DNA of 43,358 nt. Source: an uncultured Hyphomicrobiaceae bacterium. GTDB lineage: Bacteria; Pseudomonadota; Alphaproteobacteria; Rhizobiales; CALHAX01. Positions within the stretch are counted from its first letter, which is position 1, and the number at the start of each line of letters is the position of its first letter. The notes below the pieces were generated by a model. The model did no database searches and was not told the DNA's origin. It worked only from the letters and a program-made list of their open reading frames with translations. Shown here one piece after another: positions 7,922-15,981 of this stretch. A program made the translations under genes and the position numbers. The stretch is from the NCBI GenBank assembly GCA_937931785.1, contig CALHAX010000014.1:1-43358 (forward strand), read 5' to 3'.

Positions 7922-9469
7922 TCATTCTGAATTTTCAACCAGAGATGCCGGGCTGACGTGAAAAATGGGTGAACGCACTGCGCGTACACACATTGTATCG
8001 ACCCTTGCTTCAGGGTTGGCGAGGAACTGCTGAACGATGACTTTTGCGCAATCGTTCGTAAATGTCACTGTGTGGCCGCCAACGGGCAACGTGACCACTT
8101 GCGCATTTGCGAGGGTTTTCGCGGCGTGGTGCGCGCCGGACGGCGGGGTTACCGGGTCGAACTGATCTCCAATCAGAAGCGCTGGTACGTTGGACTTCAC
8201 CGGAGAACGCTCGCGTTTGGCGGCCAATGGTGTTGGCCAGAAGCTGCACGGCACTTTGGTCCAGTACTCCGAGGCCCAGCGCCTGAGGAGGGGGTGTTGA
8301 TCAAGGCGTTTGATATAGGCAGCTGTGGTCGCAGGATCATATTCGTCCGAACATTCGATCGACCAGTATGCCGCTTCATAGAGCGTATTGCTGTAGAGCC
8401 CATCGTAGATCATGGTCGTTGCGTAGGCTGTCAAATTACGGTCGCGGCCTTGGGCCATGTCAGCAATGAACTGCACGACATTGCTGTAGGCCGCATTGCC
8501 GTAGGTGATGTCGAACAGGATCTCCAGGAGCACCGTGTCCGTGACTTGCATGTAGAGTTTATCTCTCCCCGTCCTGTTTTCGATCTCGATGACGACAGGG
8601 TTGGTTGCAAGACGCTGCAATGCCTTTGCCAGGGTCGCGCTGATATCGGGATGTGCCACGGCGCACACAGTTTGTGACCGGCAGAGCGCTCCAATTTTCT
8701 CCAACGCTTCTGCGAAGCTGAACAGGTATTCCTGCGAGACTGCCACATCGGGTGGGGCCACGGAATCCAGCACCATGGCTTCCACCACATCAGAGTGATC
8801 GCGTACATACTTCAGTGCGAGCCGTGTTCCGTTCGAAACGCCATAGGGCACAATCTTGGCATGCCCCAATTGTTTCCGCAGATGTTCAATGTCGCGGATG
8901 ATGTTCGCCGAGTTGTATTGATCGAGATCGACACCATCTGCGAGGAGCCGCGCCCGACACGCCTTGAGCGCTGCGTCGGACAGGCTTGCCCAGGGTGGAA
9001 ACGTCTTCGGATCTCTAGAAAGGCCAACTCTGACAACCGGATCATCCAGTTCCGGGCAATTGAGCGATGGCTTGCTTGATCCCATCCCGCGCTGGTCGAA
9101 CAGGATCACATCGCGATCCGTGGCAAGACCATTCACCCAATTCGTCCAGTATGATGGAGAAAAGTCGGTTGGTCCAACCGTGCCTGTGCCCGGTCCACCG
9201 TCGATGAAAAACACAGGCGCTTTCGACTTATCCGCGCCAGCACGCCGCATGCGGACATACGACATCACGACCTGAGGTCCATTCCGTTGCGCATGGTTTT
9301 CGGGAACCGTGTAGGTTCCGCATGTGGTGAGAAACCCGGGTGTTTGCCCGGCCCAACAGGTCTTTTCCTGACCGGGACTGGCGCCGGTTGCCTTCATGCC
9401 GAGAACACCAGCCGTTGCGATGCCTGCCGCGAGCAAACTTCCGCCAATTGTTCGTCGCGCTGATATCAT
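7922..9469 (-). CDS. Secreted alpha/beta-hydrolase with TAP-like C-terminal domain (peptidase S33-like)
   Basis: The 515-residue protein has an N-terminal export signal (RR at 5-6, a hydrophobic stretch at about 9-29, then a polar region), so it probably acts outside the cytosol. The alpha/beta-hydrolase core shows the DGGPG oxyanion segment at 90-94, DQRGMGSS at 125-132 and the nucleophile elbow GVSNG at 210-214 (Ser212). The C-terminal TAP-like domain supplies the acid in GDQFDP (about Asp438) and the base in GGHT (about His466). Relatives are tripeptidyl or prolyl aminopeptidases and some esterases, so the likely job is cleaving a peptide, amide or ester. It is the last gene of the leftward hyu operon, 36 bp after the class V enzyme, and could release the small substrate that the rest of the operon handles. 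That link is inference. Confidence 0.85.
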   Translation of the reverse strand: MISARRTIGGSLLAAGIATAGVLGMKATGASPGQEKTCWAGQTPGFLTTCGTYTVPENHAQRNGPQVVMSYVRMRRAGADKSKAPVFFIDGGPGTGTVGPTDFSPSYWTNWVNGLATDRDVILFDQRGMGSSKPSLNCPELDDPVVRVGLSRDPKTFPPWASLSDAALKACRARLLADGVDLDQYNSANIIRDIEHLRKQLGHAKIVPYGVSNGTRLALKYVRDHSDVVEAMVLDSVAPPDVAVSQEYLFSFAEALEKIGALCRSQTVCAVAHPDISATLAKALQRLATNPVVIEIENRTGRDKLYMQVTDTVLLEILFDITYGNAAYSNVVQFIADMAQGRDRNLTAYATTMIYDGLYSNTLYEAAYWSIECSDEYDPATTAAYIKRLDQHPLLRRWASEYWTKVPCSFWPTPLAAKRERSPVKSNVPALLIGDQFDPVTPPSGAHHAAKTLANAQVVTLPVGGHTVTFTNDCAKVIVQQFLANPEARVDTMCVRAVRSPIFHVSPASLVENSE

Positions 9470-9505
9470 CGCTGCCTTCCGATACGTTCAACGACGCAAC
9501 ACGCT

Positions 9506-10678
9506 TCACGTCGTGGCCAGTGCGTTGAACAGTCGGTCCAATTCATCTTCTGTATTGTAGTAGTGTGGTGCGACGCGCAACAAGGTTGGCAAACTGCGAG
9601 CCTCCGCGTCGAGGCGTGTACTGGAGGGGTCTGAAGCGCCGATATTGATACCTTGCGCGCGGAGTTTCATGACAGTTTCGCGCGGATCGCGTCCATCAAT
9701 AGTGAAGCTGACGATGGCACAGTGCTCGCGCCCAATGTCACGGACTACGGCTCCAGGGAATTCACGAAGCCGCGCACGAACAGAGTCCGCAAGCTGCCAG
9801 GCGCGTTCCTGAATGACATCCAGCCCGAGATCCATGGCATATTCAACCGCAGCGCCAAGCCCGGCTCGCAACGCGTAGGCATTCTCCCACGTCTCGAAGC
9901 GGCGGGCGTCATCGCGCAATGTGTACGTATCGCAGTCTGTCCATGGCGCGCCGAAGTGATCGATCATGGCGGGTTCGAGTTTCACCAACCAGGGTTCTCG
10001 AACATACAGGAAACCTGTGCCACGTGGCCCACAGAGGAATTTTCGTCCTGTGGCAGAGAGGAAATCACACCCCAATGCTGTCACATCGACCGGCATCTGC
10101 CCGACCGCCTGGCAGGCATCCAGCAAATACGGGATGCCGTGTTTGCGCGCCACCCTTCCCACTTCAGCTGCCGGATTGACGAGGCCACCATTTGTTGGAA
10201 TCCAGGTGATGGCGATCAGAGCCACGCGCTCATCGATCATGGTCTCAAGGGCCGACACGTCGAGCGCACCGTCCACATCACTCGGGATGACGTCAATCAC
10301 GATCCCGTCGCGCTTTTGGCGTTGGAGGAATGCGACGTAGTTGGCCGCGTATTCCGCTTCGCTGGTCAGTATCCGATCACCAGGTTTGAAGGGCAGCGCG
10401 TAGAAGGCATGACACCAGGCGACAGTGGCATTCTCGACAAGCGCGATTTCCCGCGACGTTGCGCCAATCAATCTGGCCACGCTGGCGTACACACCGTCCA
10501 GGCATTCGACTTCCTGAGCCGCGGCCTCGTATCCGCCGATCCGTGCCTCAAGCGCAATATGCTTCTGGAGCGCATCAATCACCGGCTGCGGCATCAGCCC
10601 GGCACCGGACGCGATGAGATGCGCGACGTGTTGTGTGCCGGGTGTGCGAGCACGGATCTTGGCGATGTCGAGTGTCAT
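9506..10678 (-). CDS. Class V aminotransferase-fold PLP enzyme
   Basis: The 390-residue enzyme has the fold of cysteine desulfurases and isopenicillin-N epimerases. The PLP lysine is Lys213 in SATGRKFLCGPRGTGFLYV. Asp188 and Gln190 in LLDACQAVG hold the pyridine ring, and PTNGGLVNP at about 161-169 is the usual substrate loop. A conserved desulfurase active-site Cys loop is not evident, so it is more likely a lyase, epimerase or aminotransferase than an iron-sulfur cluster donor; the reaction cannot be named from sequence. It lies 17 bp after the SDR gene and 36 bp before the hydrolase gene on the same strand. Within the operon it could remove or exchange an amino or thiol group on a breakdown product. 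The ATG at 10678 is the only good start. Confidence 0.88.
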   Translation of the reverse strand: MTLDIAKIRARTPGTQHVAHLIASGAGLMPQPVIDALQKHIALEARIGGYEAAAQEVECLDGVYASVARLIGATSREIALVENATVAWCHAFYALPFKPGDRILTSEAEYAANYVAFLQRQKRDGIVIDVIPSDVDGALDVSALETMIDERVALIAITWIPTNGGLVNPAAEVGRVARKHGIPYLLDACQAVGQMPVDVTALGCDFLSATGRKFLCGPRGTGFLYVREPWLVKLEPAMIDHFGAPWTDCDTYTLRDDARRFETWENAYALRAGLGAAVEYAMDLGLDVIQERAWQLADSVRARLREFPGAVVRDIGREHCAIVSFTIDGRDPRETVMKLRAQGINIGASDPSSTRLDAEARSLPTLLRVAPHYYNTEDELDRLFNALATT

Positions 10679-10695
10679 GAGGAGCTCGTTTTCGA

Positions 10696-11400
10696 TTACA
10701 CCGACTGCGTAAGACCGCCATCCACACGGATGTTCTGGCCTGTCATATAGCTGGACTTGTCGCTGATGAGGAACGCAACAACCTCAGACAACTCCTGAAC
10801 TTTTGCGTAGCGGCCCATCGGGATGCGCGCTACACGGTCCGCCTTTTCCGGCAGGCTGTCGATGAAACCCGGAAGCACATTGTTCATGCGAATGCCCTTT
10901 GCAGCGTACTTGTCTGCATAAAGCTTCGACCACGCGGCAAGCCCTGCGCGAAACACGGCCGAGGTCGGGAAATCGGGATCCGGCTCGAACGTTGCGAACG
11001 TCGAAATGTTCACAATGGAGCCACCACCGTTTTTCTCCATTGCAGGTGTCACAAGGCGCGCAACGCGGATCACATTGAGAAGATAATAATCCATTCCCGT
11101 GTGCCAGTCGTCGTCGAAGATTTCGATAACATCACCCTTTGGACCATGACCGGTGCAGTTCACGACACCATCAATACGGCCCCATGTCTGCATGACCTGA
11201 TTGACAAACGCTTCAAGGTCTGCAGGCACAAGATTGGAACCGGTGTATCCAATGCCACCCAGTTCTTTGCCAAGTGCCTCTCCCTTACCGGAGGATGACA
11301 TGACAGCAACACGGTAACCATCAGTCGCCAGTTTGCGCGCTGCATCCGCCCCAATGCCACTGCCACCACCAACAACAAGCACGACAGGTTGATCAGTCAT
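10696..11400 (-). CDS. Atypical short-chain dehydrogenase/reductase lacking YxxxK
   Basis: The 234-residue protein has the SDR Rossmann start GGGSGIG at residues 11-17, the VNCTG strand (about 80-84), the [10 protein letters not shown] helix, SIVNIS and the C-terminal tail [12 protein letters not shown]. The catalytic YxxxK is missing: where the family has Tyr and Lys, this protein has Ser147 and Arg151 in TSAVFRAGL. Either it uses another mechanism or it is not an active dehydrogenase. The start at 11400 is preferred because GGAG lies just upstream, although the frame opens 4 codons earlier at 11412. It sits between the Udh-like gene (stop 11434) and the class V enzyme gene in the hyu operon. 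The cofactor is probably NAD(P), and the substrate is unknown. Confidence 0.85.
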   Translation of the reverse strand: MTDQPVVLVVGGGSGIGADAARKLATDGYRVAVMSSSGKGEALGKELGGIGYTGSNLVPADLEAFVNQVMQTWGRIDGVVNCTGHGPKGDVIEIFDDDWHTGMDYYLLNVIRVARLVTPAMEKNGGGSIVNISTFATFEPDPDFPTSAVFRAGLAAWSKLYADKYAAKGIRMNNVLPGFIDSLPEKADRVARIPMGRYAKVQELSEVVAFLISDKSSYMTGQNIRVDGGLTQSV

Positions 11401-11433
11401 TTCACTCTCCATTCGGTTGTCGACCTGAATACG

Positions 11434-12279
11434 TCAGGTTAATTTTGTATCATCGATGATGTTCATGGTGGCGAGGCCACTTTCGCCGAGTTTGGTCGCT
11501 GCAAACGGGCCGCCATGCCGCGTTTGCGCGAGATCGGTCGGGTCACCAACAGGCGCTTCGGACAAGATTTGAGCCGCAAACTGTTCAGCGTTGTCCTGTG
11601 GTCGATACCCGAGATAATCTGCCGCTGAATTATCCAGTGGCGCGCGATCATTGTTCGACACACCGTAGACGACCGTGAACGCGGTGACCGGTGTATCAAT
11701 AGCGCGCGCGACAAGCTGGACCAGATCGCCGTAGCTGAGCCAGGTTCCAAGCGCGCGTGCATTGGTAACCTGTGCGCAGGAACAGATCCGCAGACATACG
11801 CTTTCAAGCCCACGTTTTTCCCAGTACATCCGTCCAAGGTCTTCCGCGAAGCACTTGGCCAATCCGTAGAACGTGTCCGGACGGTGAGGAACATGGGTGT
11901 CGATGTGTTCGGTTTTCGGATACATGCCAACCGCATGGATCGAACTGGCATAGACGACACGTCGAACGTTGCCGCGATGTGCTGCCTCCCAGACATTGTA
12001 GGCCCCGATGAAGTTTGGCCCAAGCAGCGTCTCGAAATCACGTTCGTCACCGATGGCGCCGAAATGCACGACCATGTCGGCGTCTGCGAGCAGGTCTATC
12101 ATGGCGTCAAGACTTGTGATGTCTGCCCGCACATAGGTTTCGCCCGGGTACAGGTTCCCAATGTCATCGACGATGTCCGACGCAACAAATTCATCCGCCA
12201 TCTTCGAAAGCGGTTCGCGCAAGTGGGAACCCAGTCGACCGGCCGCACCGGTGAGCACAAGCTTCTTGAGTTTTTTCAC
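11434..12279 (-). CDS. NAD-dependent epimerase/dehydratase, uronate dehydrogenase-like
   Basis: The 281-residue extended-SDR protein resembles bacterial uronate dehydrogenase (Udh). The NAD-binding TGAAGRLG motif is at residues 10-17, the catalytic pair Tyr138 and Lys142 is in YGLAK, and the downstream segments GTWLSYGDLVQL and DNSAADYLGYRPQDNAEQF line up with Udh as I remember it. Udh oxidises galacturonate or glucuronate to the aldaric acid lactone with NAD+. This relative may act on another sugar acid or cyclic hemiacetal. It overlaps the upstream aldolase gene by 4 nt (ATGA), so the two are translationally coupled. Family membership is strong; the exact substrate is inference. Confidence 0.85.
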   Translation of the reverse strand: MKKLKKLVLTGAAGRLGSHLREPLSKMADEFVASDIVDDIGNLYPGETYVRADITSLDAMIDLLADADMVVHFGAIGDERDFETLLGPNFIGAYNVWEAAHRGNVRRVVYASSIHAVGMYPKTEHIDTHVPHRPDTFYGLAKCFAEDLGRMYWEKRGLESVCLRICSCAQVTNARALGTWLSYGDLVQLVARAIDTPVTAFTVVYGVSNNDRAPLDNSAADYLGYRPQDNAEQFAAQILSEAPVGDPTDLAQTRHGGPFAATKLGESGLATMNIIDDTKLT

Positions 12280-13052
12280 GAGGATATCTCTTTTCGTACG
12301 TTCGCCAGAAGTTGGTCTGCACCGCGCGCAAGCAGTCCGATATCGCTGCCGCAGGCAACGAACATAAATCCGGAGTTGATCAGGTCGGCGGCTTTGCTCG
12401 CGTCCTGCACGAGGGTTCCGACGGGTTTACCAAGGGCACGCACTTTCTCGGCGGCGGGCAGAATCGCGTCCCACACTTCCGCTGCCATGGGTTTGCCGAG
12501 GTGCCCCATGTCAGCGCCGATGTCTGCCGGACCAAAGAAAACGCCATCGACGCCATCAACCGCCGCAATCGCCGTGACATCGGCAAGCGCTGCGGTCGTT
12601 TCGACCTGAACGATGACGCAGACTTCATCGTTGGCGCGTTCGAAATAATCCGTCACGCGACCGAACTTGTTACCGCGTTGTGCCCCACTCACGCCGCGTA
12701 TGCCATGCGGAGGATAACGGGTGGCGCGCACGGCCGCTTCGGCTTCTTCAGCAGACTGGACCATAGGGAAGAGGAGCGTTGACGCGCCGCAATCCAGCAG
12801 TCGCTTAACGACCACCGCATCGTTCCACATGGGTCGGACCATCGGGACCGTTTTTGTGCCACCGAATGCCTGCATCTGACCCAGAGCGATGCCAACCTCG
12901 TTTGGCGAATGCTCCATGTCGAGCAAAGCCCAGTCGTAGCCGGCCGTGGCAACAACGTCTGCCGCAAAATTGCTGCACAAACTGATCCAGAGACCAATCT
13001 GCGGTTTGCCCGAGGCGATCGCATGCTTGAATGCGTTTTGTGGAAGTTGCAT
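12276..13052 (-). CDS. HpcH/HpaI-family 2-oxo acid aldolase
   Basis: The 258-residue protein is a class II pyruvate-type aldolase of the HpcH/HpaI family, like 4-hydroxy-2-oxoheptanedioate and 2-keto-3-deoxy-L-rhamnonate aldolases. Visible motifs in order are LDMEHSPNE, MVRPMWND, the LDCGASTLLFPMVQSAEEA stretch, the catalytic-loop RYPPHGIRG, the metal-binding Glu in IVQVETTAAL and the metal-binding Asp in FFGPADIGADMG. The enzyme splits a 4-hydroxy-2-oxo acid into pyruvate (or another 2-oxo acid) and an aldehyde. Next to a uronate-dehydrogenase-like gene it suggests breakdown of a sugar-acid-like carbon skeleton. Its start overlaps the FAD enzyme stop by 1 nt and its stop overlaps the Udh-like start by 4 nt. 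The substrate cannot be told from sequence. Confidence 0.9.
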   Translation of the reverse strand: MQLPQNAFKHAIASGKPQIGLWISLCSNFAADVVATAGYDWALLDMEHSPNEVGIALGQMQAFGGTKTVPMVRPMWNDAVVVKRLLDCGASTLLFPMVQSAEEAEAAVRATRYPPHGIRGVSGAQRGNKFGRVTDYFERANDEVCVIVQVETTAALADVTAIAAVDGVDGVFFGPADIGADMGHLGKPMAAEVWDAILPAAEKVRALGKPVGTLVQDASKAADLINSGFMFVACGSDIGLLARGADQLLANVRKEISS

Positions 13053-14269
13053 CAGATGATGGCCTTTTCAATGAACGGCTCGCTCTTTGCGATACGCGCG
13101 TACCCGAGCGGAGACAGGTCCAGTTCTCTGAACTCGCCGTAGGTGAGGTATTCGGCGGTACCGCGGCCGAGCGCTGGTGACTGCTGAAATCCGTGTCCCG
13201 AAAGCCCGTTGATGAAGAGAAAATTGCCAACCTCTGTGTGTGGCCCGACGATCGCGTTTTGATCCAGCGTGTTAAAATCGTAGTGACCAACCCAGGTGTT
13301 CGTCAGTTTGATCCGCTCGAACGCCGGGATGCGGTTCGCAATGGCGGGCCACGCTTTTTCTTCCCACACGCTGTGGTCAATATCGAAGTCGTCAAACCCA
13401 ACCGCGGGATCGTCACCAATCGGTGGACACCCTGCCAGATAGTACTGGCCGTCTGTGCGCACGTGAACACCCGACGGATCGATGGTCAAAGGCAAATCTC
13501 TGTCCAGTGGCTCTGCAGCGTCAAAGATGAATGTGTAGCGACGGCGCGGCTCAATCGGGATATCGATCCCGGCCATCTTCGCCGTAACCGCTCCACGCGT
13601 TCCGGAAGCGTTGACGAGTTGCCCGACACCAATCTTCTCGCCGCTCTTTAGTGTGATGCTTTCGATCCGGTCACCGACACGCTCGATCGCAACAACTTCA
13701 TTCCTGATGTACTCGACACCGTTCCGACGTGCTTTTCGTTTCCACCAATCAAACAGCGTATTGCCGTCGAAATACCCTTCGTCTTTGAGATTATGGGACC
13801 CGGCAACGATATCCTCGACATTGTAGAACGGATAATCGGCCTTGATCTGCTCTGGCGTCATGATCTTCGTACCAGCACCGTTGGCAGCCTGGATCTTCTG
13901 ACATTCTTCAAGGGTCGCGACAAAGTCCGGATCGTCCGCCAGATACATGTATCCATAGCTTTGCAAAATCGGCTCTGGTACATCCGGATCGCCGCCCATG
14001 TACGTGCGGAAATTCTTCACAAACTCTGCGGCGAATTGCGAGATGCGAATGTTGATTTCGGTTGAGAATTGCTGGCGCATGCACGAGTTCGTACGCGCCG
14101 TGGCGGAATTCTCGTAGGTCGGATCCATCTCCACAACGAGCGCTCGCCCGTCGAAATCCGAATTGTTTGATAGGAACCAGGCCGTGGAGGAACCGAGCAT
14201 CGCACCGCCAACAATAATGACGTCGTACGTGTTGTGTTGAGGCGTTTCCAACGTTGAATTCGTGCTCAT
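13052..14269 (-). CDS. FAD-dependent oxidoreductase, DAO (D-amino-acid/sarcosine oxidase-like) family
   Basis: The 405-residue flavoprotein begins with the dinucleotide-binding fold DVIIVGGAMLGSSTAW (about residues 16-31), which replaces the usual GGGxxG with GGAMLG. VVEMDPTYENSATARTNSCMRQQFS follows, as in the FAD-binding part of sarcosine, glycine and dimethylglycine oxidases. The C-terminal FLFINGLSGHGFQQSPALG segment matches the family FAD-closing motif. Such enzymes oxidise the C-N bond of an amino acid or amine, passing electrons to oxygen or quinone. It overlaps hyuB by 4 nt and the aldolase gene by 1 nt. A hydantoinase step before an amino-acid or amine oxidase step makes chemical sense, since ring opening frees such a substrate. 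Confidence 0.88.
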   Translation of the reverse strand: MSTNSTLETPQHNTYDVIIVGGAMLGSSTAWFLSNNSDFDGRALVVEMDPTYENSATARTNSCMRQQFSTEINIRISQFAAEFVKNFRTYMGGDPDVPEPILQSYGYMYLADDPDFVATLEECQKIQAANGAGTKIMTPEQIKADYPFYNVEDIVAGSHNLKDEGYFDGNTLFDWWKRKARRNGVEYIRNEVVAIERVGDRIESITLKSGEKIGVGQLVNASGTRGAVTAKMAGIDIPIEPRRRYTFIFDAAEPLDRDLPLTIDPSGVHVRTDGQYYLAGCPPIGDDPAVGFDDFDIDHSVWEEKAWPAIANRIPAFERIKLTNTWVGHYDFNTLDQNAIVGPHTEVGNFLFINGLSGHGFQQSPALGRGTAEYLTYGEFRELDLSPLGYARIAKSEPFIEKAII

Positions 14270-15981
14270 GCGATATCTCCTCCCTGTTCAAGTTCTCGCA
14301 TCACGTCGGCGACATCATCTTCAGTCAATCCATAGGAAGATTTTGCTGCGTCTGCAGAAATGTAGCCCAGTGCCAGATCCCGTTTGACGGCTTGACGGTC
14401 GCGCTTTGATGCATCTCCGTAGCCGCCCCCACCTGGAAACGCACACATCACCTTACGGCCATGAGGAACGAATTGTTTTCCCTTCCCCCGCATTGGAGAT
14501 TGATCGTCTTGTGCGATCGTGGTTGGCGCACCACTGCTCCCGCCAGCCCGACCACGGGCCGGATGATCGACGCGATCAAACATGGCTGAAAAATCGAACT
14601 CGTGTCCTTCTACGGCACCAATCTCCATGTATTGCCCAAGCCCCCCACGGTGCTGCCCCGCGCCGCCACTGTCCGCTCGCAACTCCTTGCGCCAGATAAT
14701 GACAGGTCCGGTATGCTCTGTGGCTTCAATGGGCATTGTCATGACGCCCGACGGAAAAGCTGTTGCGTTCAGGCCGTCAAGTGTCGGGCGCGCACCGGAA
14801 CCGCCAGAATTGAAACACAGAACCTCGGATCGGCGCGTAGTATCCGGTGGCGTTTCGTCCGTTCGTGGACGCAGGCTGACCTGAAAATTGCACAATGCTC
14901 CCGCACCTTCCGCCTGGATTGTGTCTGGCAAGATCTTGTCGAGCGCCGCGAACACGGTATCCGGTATCATGTGCCCGATGATGTGGCGCAAAGCGACAGG
15001 AGCCGGATGTACTGCGTTCACAATCGTGCCCTCAGGGGCCGTGATTTCGAACGGTGCGAGGGACGCGGCATTGTTCGGAATTTCGGGGGCAATGGCACAT
15101 TTGAGCGCGTAGCACGCATAGGCTTTGGTGTAGACGAGCGGAACGTTGATACCTTTTGGATCGACGCCAGAGGTTCCCGTGAAGTCGGCGATGATGCGGT
15201 CCGCTTCCACGGTCAGCTTGACCTTGAGATTGATCGGTGTGGCGTAACCGTCGATCGTCATCTCGCCCTCGGTGCTCATACGAGGAAGCGCAGCAATCCG
15301 TTCAAGTGTTGCACGACGGGAATTTTCGAGAATGAACGTCGAAATATCCTCCAATCCTTCCATATCGAATTCCTGCAGCATATCCACCAAACGGCGATGT
15401 CCGATTTCATTGCAGGTTGCGAGCGCATAAATGTCGCCAACCAGTTGATCGGGTTCGCGCACGTTCGCGCGCACAACACGTATAAACGCCTGATCGACCT
15501 CTCCGCGTTCCGCAAGTTTCATGATCGGGATCGCAAGACCTTCCTCGTACACCGAGTTCGCGTCTGCCCCGAATCCACGCCCGCCAATATCAACAATATG
15601 GGCGGTACATGCGAAGTAACCGGCCAGCTTGCCTTTGTGAAACGATGGACTGACGACGGTGATGTCATGCAAATGACCGGTGCCTTTCCAGGGATCGTTC
15701 GTGATGTAGACATCGCCCTCGAAAATATTCTCCGCCCCGATCTCGCGGATAAAATGTGGCACCGCGTCGGCCATGGCGTTTACGTGCCCGGGCGTACCCG
15801 TGACGGCCTGGGCGAGCATGCGACCTTCGACATCATAAACCCCGGCGGAGAGATCACCAGCCTCGCGTACGGATGTTGAGAACGCGGTTCGCACAAGCGC
15901 CTGTGCCTGCTCCTCGACAACCGAAATCAGCCGGTTCCACATGACCTGGTTCGATACCGTGCTGAGAGATGTATTGCTCAT
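14266..15981 (-). CDS. hyuB: Hydantoinase B/oxoprolinase family subunit (HyuB)
   Basis: The 571-residue protein is the B subunit of the ATP-dependent hydantoinase/5-oxoprolinase/acetone carboxylase family. Residues 95-106 hold NDPWKGTGHLHD, and about 127-134 hold HIVDIGG, the metal and substrate site of the family. A late GGSGARPTLDGLNATAFPSG loop and the C-terminal FPGGGGYGDASKRD are also typical. HyuB holds the hydrolytic site and works with HyuA, which uses ATP to activate the ring amide. Substrates in the family include 5-oxoproline, N-methylhydantoin and caprolactam. The start overlaps the hyuA stop by 4 nt. The particular substrate cannot be read from the sequence. Confidence 0.93.
   Translation of the reverse strand: MSNTSLSTVSNQVMWNRLISVVEEQAQALVRTAFSTSVREAGDLSAGVYDVEGRMLAQAVTGTPGHVNAMADAVPHFIREIGAENIFEGDVYITNDPWKGTGHLHDITVVSPSFHKGKLAGYFACTAHIVDIGGRGFGADANSVYEEGLAIPIMKLAERGEVDQAFIRVVRANVREPDQLVGDIYALATCNEIGHRRLVDMLQEFDMEGLEDISTFILENSRRATLERIAALPRMSTEGEMTIDGYATPINLKVKLTVEADRIIADFTGTSGVDPKGINVPLVYTKAYACYALKCAIAPEIPNNAASLAPFEITAPEGTIVNAVHPAPVALRHIIGHMIPDTVFAALDKILPDTIQAEGAGALCNFQVSLRPRTDETPPDTTRRSEVLCFNSGGSGARPTLDGLNATAFPSGVMTMPIEATEHTGPVIIWRKELRADSGGAGQHRGGLGQYMEIGAVEGHEFDFSAMFDRVDHPARGRAGGSSGAPTTIAQDDQSPMRGKGKQFVPHGRKVMCAFPGGGGYGDASKRDRQAVKRDLALGYISADAAKSSYGLTEDDVADVMRELEQGGDIA

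Noticed and set aside
9653-10750. 365-codon plus-strand frame opposite the class V enzyme gene
   Set aside because: Antisense shadow; the PLP enzyme on the minus strand is certain.
14602-15879. 425-codon plus-strand frame opposite hyuB
   Set aside because: Antisense shadow; the minus-strand protein has all family motifs.
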